From positions 4,668,501-4,732,500 of the forward strand of contig NZ_CP133269.1 in assembly GCF_030915525.1 (NCBI RefSeq): a stretch of 64,000 nt of DNA, written 5' to 3'. The stretch is from Neobacillus sp. PS2-9. Lineage in GTDB: Bacteria > Bacillota > Bacilli > Bacillales > Cytobacillaceae. Made by a program: the position numbers and the translations under genes. The notes beneath the pieces were generated by a model. The model saw nothing but the letters and a program-made list of their open reading frames with translations. It made no database searches and was not told where the DNA came from. Within the stretch, counting starts at the first letter, position 1. Each line of letters begins with the position of its first letter. Positions 62,061-64,000 of the stretch are shown piece after piece.

Positions 62061-63026
62061 CTAAGGAATTAATACAATTTTGCCGGTGCTTTTTCGGCTC
62101 TCTAGATAACGGTGTGCTTCTTGGGCATCGCTTAGTGCAAAGGTTGTTGGCTCTGCTAATCGTACTTTTCCAACGTGCATCCAGCTGAACAGCTCACTTG
62201 AACGAGCTACCCGCTCTTCACGAGAAGTAAGGACATTCCATAGATCCCCACCGGTCAAGGTTTTTGATGTATCCATTAACATTCTTGGGTCAACCAAAGC
62301 TGGGTCTCCCCCTGCCATTCCGTAAAATACTACCGTCCCACCAATACGTGTCACTTCAAAACTATCTTGAAGCGTCGATCCGACTGATTCATAGACTACA
62401 TCTACACCTTTACCGTTTGTTGCCTCAAGTATTTGCTTCTTCCAATCATCCTTGTACAAGAAAACCTTGGAGGCTCCAGCTTCTTTTGCTACAACTACTT
62501 TTTCAGCAGAAGATGTTAAGCCAATGACCTTTCCTCCGAGCAAATTGACCATTTGTATAAGTAGTTGTCCAACCCCACCTGCTGCCGCATGGACTAGAAC
62601 CACATCATTCTTTTTCACGACATAGCTATCACGTGTTAAATAGTGGGCAGTTAAGCCTTGTAGCATGACGGATGCCGCTTCATTAAATGAAATCGATTCA
62701 GGTACTGGTATTGCTTTTTCAAATGGTACCGCTACTAACTCACCGTTCGCATAAGGCACATCCGCAAAAGCAATCCGATCGCCAACCTGAATTCCTTGAA
62801 CATTCGCCCCGATTTCTTCAACGATGCCTGCTCCTTCATACCCTAGAATATAGGGAGGTTCTCCCGCAAGATGGTAATTTCCTTTTCTTCTATATATATC
62901 AGCAAAGTTCAAGCCAATAGCTTTCATTCTCACCAAAATTTCATTAGGGCCGATGACCGGATTAGGGATTTCCGCATACTCCAGAACTTCTGGCCCTCCA
63001 AATGTATTAAACACAAGTGCTTTCAA
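62061..63026 (-). CDS. Zinc-independent quinone oxidoreductase (MDR superfamily)
   Basis: This 321-residue NADPH-dependent reductase begins with KALVFNTFGGPEVLEYAEIP. It has ILVRMKAIGLNFADIYRRKG, ILGYEGAGIVEEIG and the nucleotide loop VLVHAAAGGVGQLLIQMVNL. The GLNFADIYRRKG motif and lack of zinc cysteines mark the quinone reductase (QorA-like) branch. The start is TTG after TGAGGTAATACAA. It leads an operon with MBL and SRPBCC genes. Confidence 0.92.
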   Translation of the reverse strand: MKALVFNTFGGPEVLEYAEIPNPVIGPNEILVRMKAIGLNFADIYRRKGNYHLAGEPPYILGYEGAGIVEEIGANVQGIQVGDRIAFADVPYANGELVAVPFEKAIPVPESISFNEAASVMLQGLTAHYLTRDSYVVKKNDVVLVHAAAGGVGQLLIQMVNLLGGKVIGLTSSAEKVVVAKEAGASKVFLYKDDWKKQILEATNGKGVDVVYESVGSTLQDSFEVTRIGGTVVFYGMAGGDPALVDPRMLMDTSKTLTGGDLWNVLTSREERVARSSELFSWMHVGKVRLAEPTTFALSDAQEAHRYLESRKSTGKIVLIP

Positions 63027-63095
63027 TTGTATTACCTCATTCTGTAGAATTTTTCATTACGCCTATATTAAATAGAATAATAAAAAGGATTGCAA

Positions 63096-63599
63096 CTAAT
63101 TATCATTTTGAAGCGGAAGCACCAATAGTTTCTTTTTTGTAAAGCGAAAAAGAAGAATTAATAGAACAGCTGTTATCGGGTAGAAAGGAATGGAATAATA
63201 GAGCTTCCAGCCTGTATAGGTTAGGGCATGATTTTTAACAGTAATCCATTCAAATAACAGTGAAAATCCAGTCCAGCCTATAATATACATAAATGTCTTC
63301 TTTCCATAGAGTTGAAACTTGTCATAGCCATATAAAAAGAGTAACGAGGCACATGGATACATAAAAAGATGAAACAGTGCACCTGATGCCTCATAGGTAG
63401 GATTATCACCATAAATATATAGTTTGAAGGGAGTAGCTAAAAGGAAATAGTCAATGGTTGATACAAAGCCAATATTGAATACCCAAATAATAATGATAAT
63501 AACAGTAGGAAAGTATTTACGAATAGGTAAAAATAAAGCAATAATAGCAGCTGTGGTTAAAATGAAATACCAATCATTCCAATCGAAGGTAAAATTCAT
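63096..63599 (-). CDS. CBO0543-type membrane protein, second copy
   Basis: This 167-residue membrane protein parallels the protein at 58.7 kb. It has FDWNDWYFILTTAAIIALFL, IDYFLLATPFKLYIYGDNPT, SLLFLYGYDKFQLYGKKTFM and TYTGWKLYYSIPFYPITAVL, against VYDKFQLN and KYSSWKPIYSLPIYLIV there. It has about five helices. The ATG overlaps the upstream gene stop by 4 bases after AAAGGGGGTAACC. Function is unknown. Confidence 0.75.
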   Translation of the reverse strand: MNFTFDWNDWYFILTTAAIIALFLPIRKYFPTVIIIIIWVFNIGFVSTIDYFLLATPFKLYIYGDNPTYEASGALFHLFMYPCASLLFLYGYDKFQLYGKKTFMYIIGWTGFSLLFEWITVKNHALTYTGWKLYYSIPFYPITAVLLILLFRFTKKKLLVLPLQNDN

Positions 63600-64000
63600 A
63601 GATGGTTACCCCCTTTATAAAGAATCCTGCGAAAGACCTTCATACAAACAAGTAACACCGATAGAGTTGCCACCCAATAAGCAAATGACCACCAAACCCG
63701 CCAGTTCTTATGAATCAGAACACCCAATAGGTCTGATAAGTATTCCAATCCTGTTAAAAAGAAGACGAAGCTACCGAATAACAGAAACTTTTTCCAATAT
63801 GTTGTTAAAAAAAGAAAGTAGTGAAGAAAGATGACCATGAGTAGAGGAAAAAGAACTGTACGGTTAATAAAATGGGAAAACTCCAGGCTCTGTTTTTCAG
63901 GGACAATCAATGTTTTAAAATTCATAAAACATATCGCGGAGAAGTTTTGATAGAGATAGGTGCTGATCATCCAATACACGATGATTTCAAGTATATGGAG
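63596..64000 (-). CDS. Membrane protein of the CBO0543 pair, cut by the window end
   Basis: The frame is open to position 64000 (upstream codons read LHILEIIVYWMISTYLYQNF), so the start probably lies outside; an ATG at 63979 is likely internal. It matches the 158-residue protein at 58.2 kb in the FPLL segment and the WRVWWSFAYW helix. At least 135 codons are present. It is coupled to the CBO0543-type gene downstream. Confidence 0.65.
   Translation of the reverse strand, partial: LHILEIIVYWMISTYLYQNFSAICFMNFKTLIVPEKQSLEFSHFINRTVLFPLLMVIFLHYFLFLTTYWKKFLLFGSFVFFLTGLEYLSDLLGVLIHKNWRVWWSFAYWVATLSVLLVCMKVFRRILYKGGNHL

Noticed and set aside
1..64000. tRNA, rRNA, insertion sequence or prophage genes
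   Set aside because: No cloverleaf, rRNA-like stretch, transposase motif or phage structural gene was recognised while reading both strands.

Overview
The window looks like the chromosome of an aerobic, endospore-forming, AT-rich member of the Bacillaceae (Bacillus or Neobacillus type). Grounds for this are strong GGAGG-type ribosome binding sites with frequent TTG and GTG starts, gerA-type spore germination genes, a sigma-B-like catalase promoter, a purine riboswitch, a cre-like box, and the kinds of intergenic repeat common in these genomes. No rRNA, tRNA, CRISPR array, phage or intact transposase was recognised.

Layout. 0-5 kb: 5' part of malate:quinone oxidoreductase, an MFS exporter, and a secreted three-module protein (serine beta-lactamase-like domain, nine cell-wall-binding repeats, SGNH hydrolase). 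4.8-8 kb: a frameshifted NERD gene, a 12-unit tandem array of hairpin-forming repeats, a coiled-coil protein and a decayed PhoX-type phosphatase. 8-10 kb: speD-speE (spermidine) and a C1q/BclA-like jelly-roll protein. 10-14 kb: a germinant receptor operon in the order gerB-gerA-gerC. 14-19 kb: a MerR/zinc-ribbon/methyltransferase fusion upstream of an MFS exporter with a MerR-type promoter, then an EamA exporter divergent from a MocR regulator. 19-21 kb: a gerB::gerC deletion remnant and a Cas4-like Fe-S nuclease. 21-32 kb: an oligosaccharide system (YesM/YesN-type two-component pair, ABC importer, debranching-type glycosidase, GH13 alpha-glucosidase). 32-34 kb: two RNA methyltransferases, the first apparently starting at ATA. 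34-40 kb: LacI regulator, RpiB-like isomerase, three-part TRAP transporter and ribokinase, with palindromic operators. 40-41 kb: an orphan tubulin/FtsZ-like GTPase. 41-56 kb: mostly single genes (Nudix, M15 peptidase, TerB-like, ASCH, ABM monooxygenase, nitroreductase/TetR, LytS-type kinase, nucleoside transporter behind a guanine-class riboswitch, CDF exporter, DUF2935, polysaccharide deacetylase, YggT, GGDEF, MFS), threaded with copies of a dispersed GC-rich palindrome. 56-64 kb: large catalase, two copies of a CBO0543-type membrane gene pair, threonine ammonia-lyase, and a quinone reductase/MBL/SRPBCC operon.

How the genes work together. In the 21-32 kb block, extracellular sugar is probably sensed by the kinase/regulator pair, imported by the ABC system and cut by two cytoplasmic glycosidases under CcpA control. 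In the 34-39 kb block, a TRAP transporter takes the place usually held by the ribose ABC importer, next to ribose-type isomerase and kinase genes. The 15 kb pair looks like a self-contained drug-sensing and export unit. The best candidates for new biology are the orphan tubulin-like protein, the MerR-methyltransferase/efflux pair, the TRAP-ribokinase operon, the three-module wall protein and the repeat families. All functions were read from motifs without database searches.
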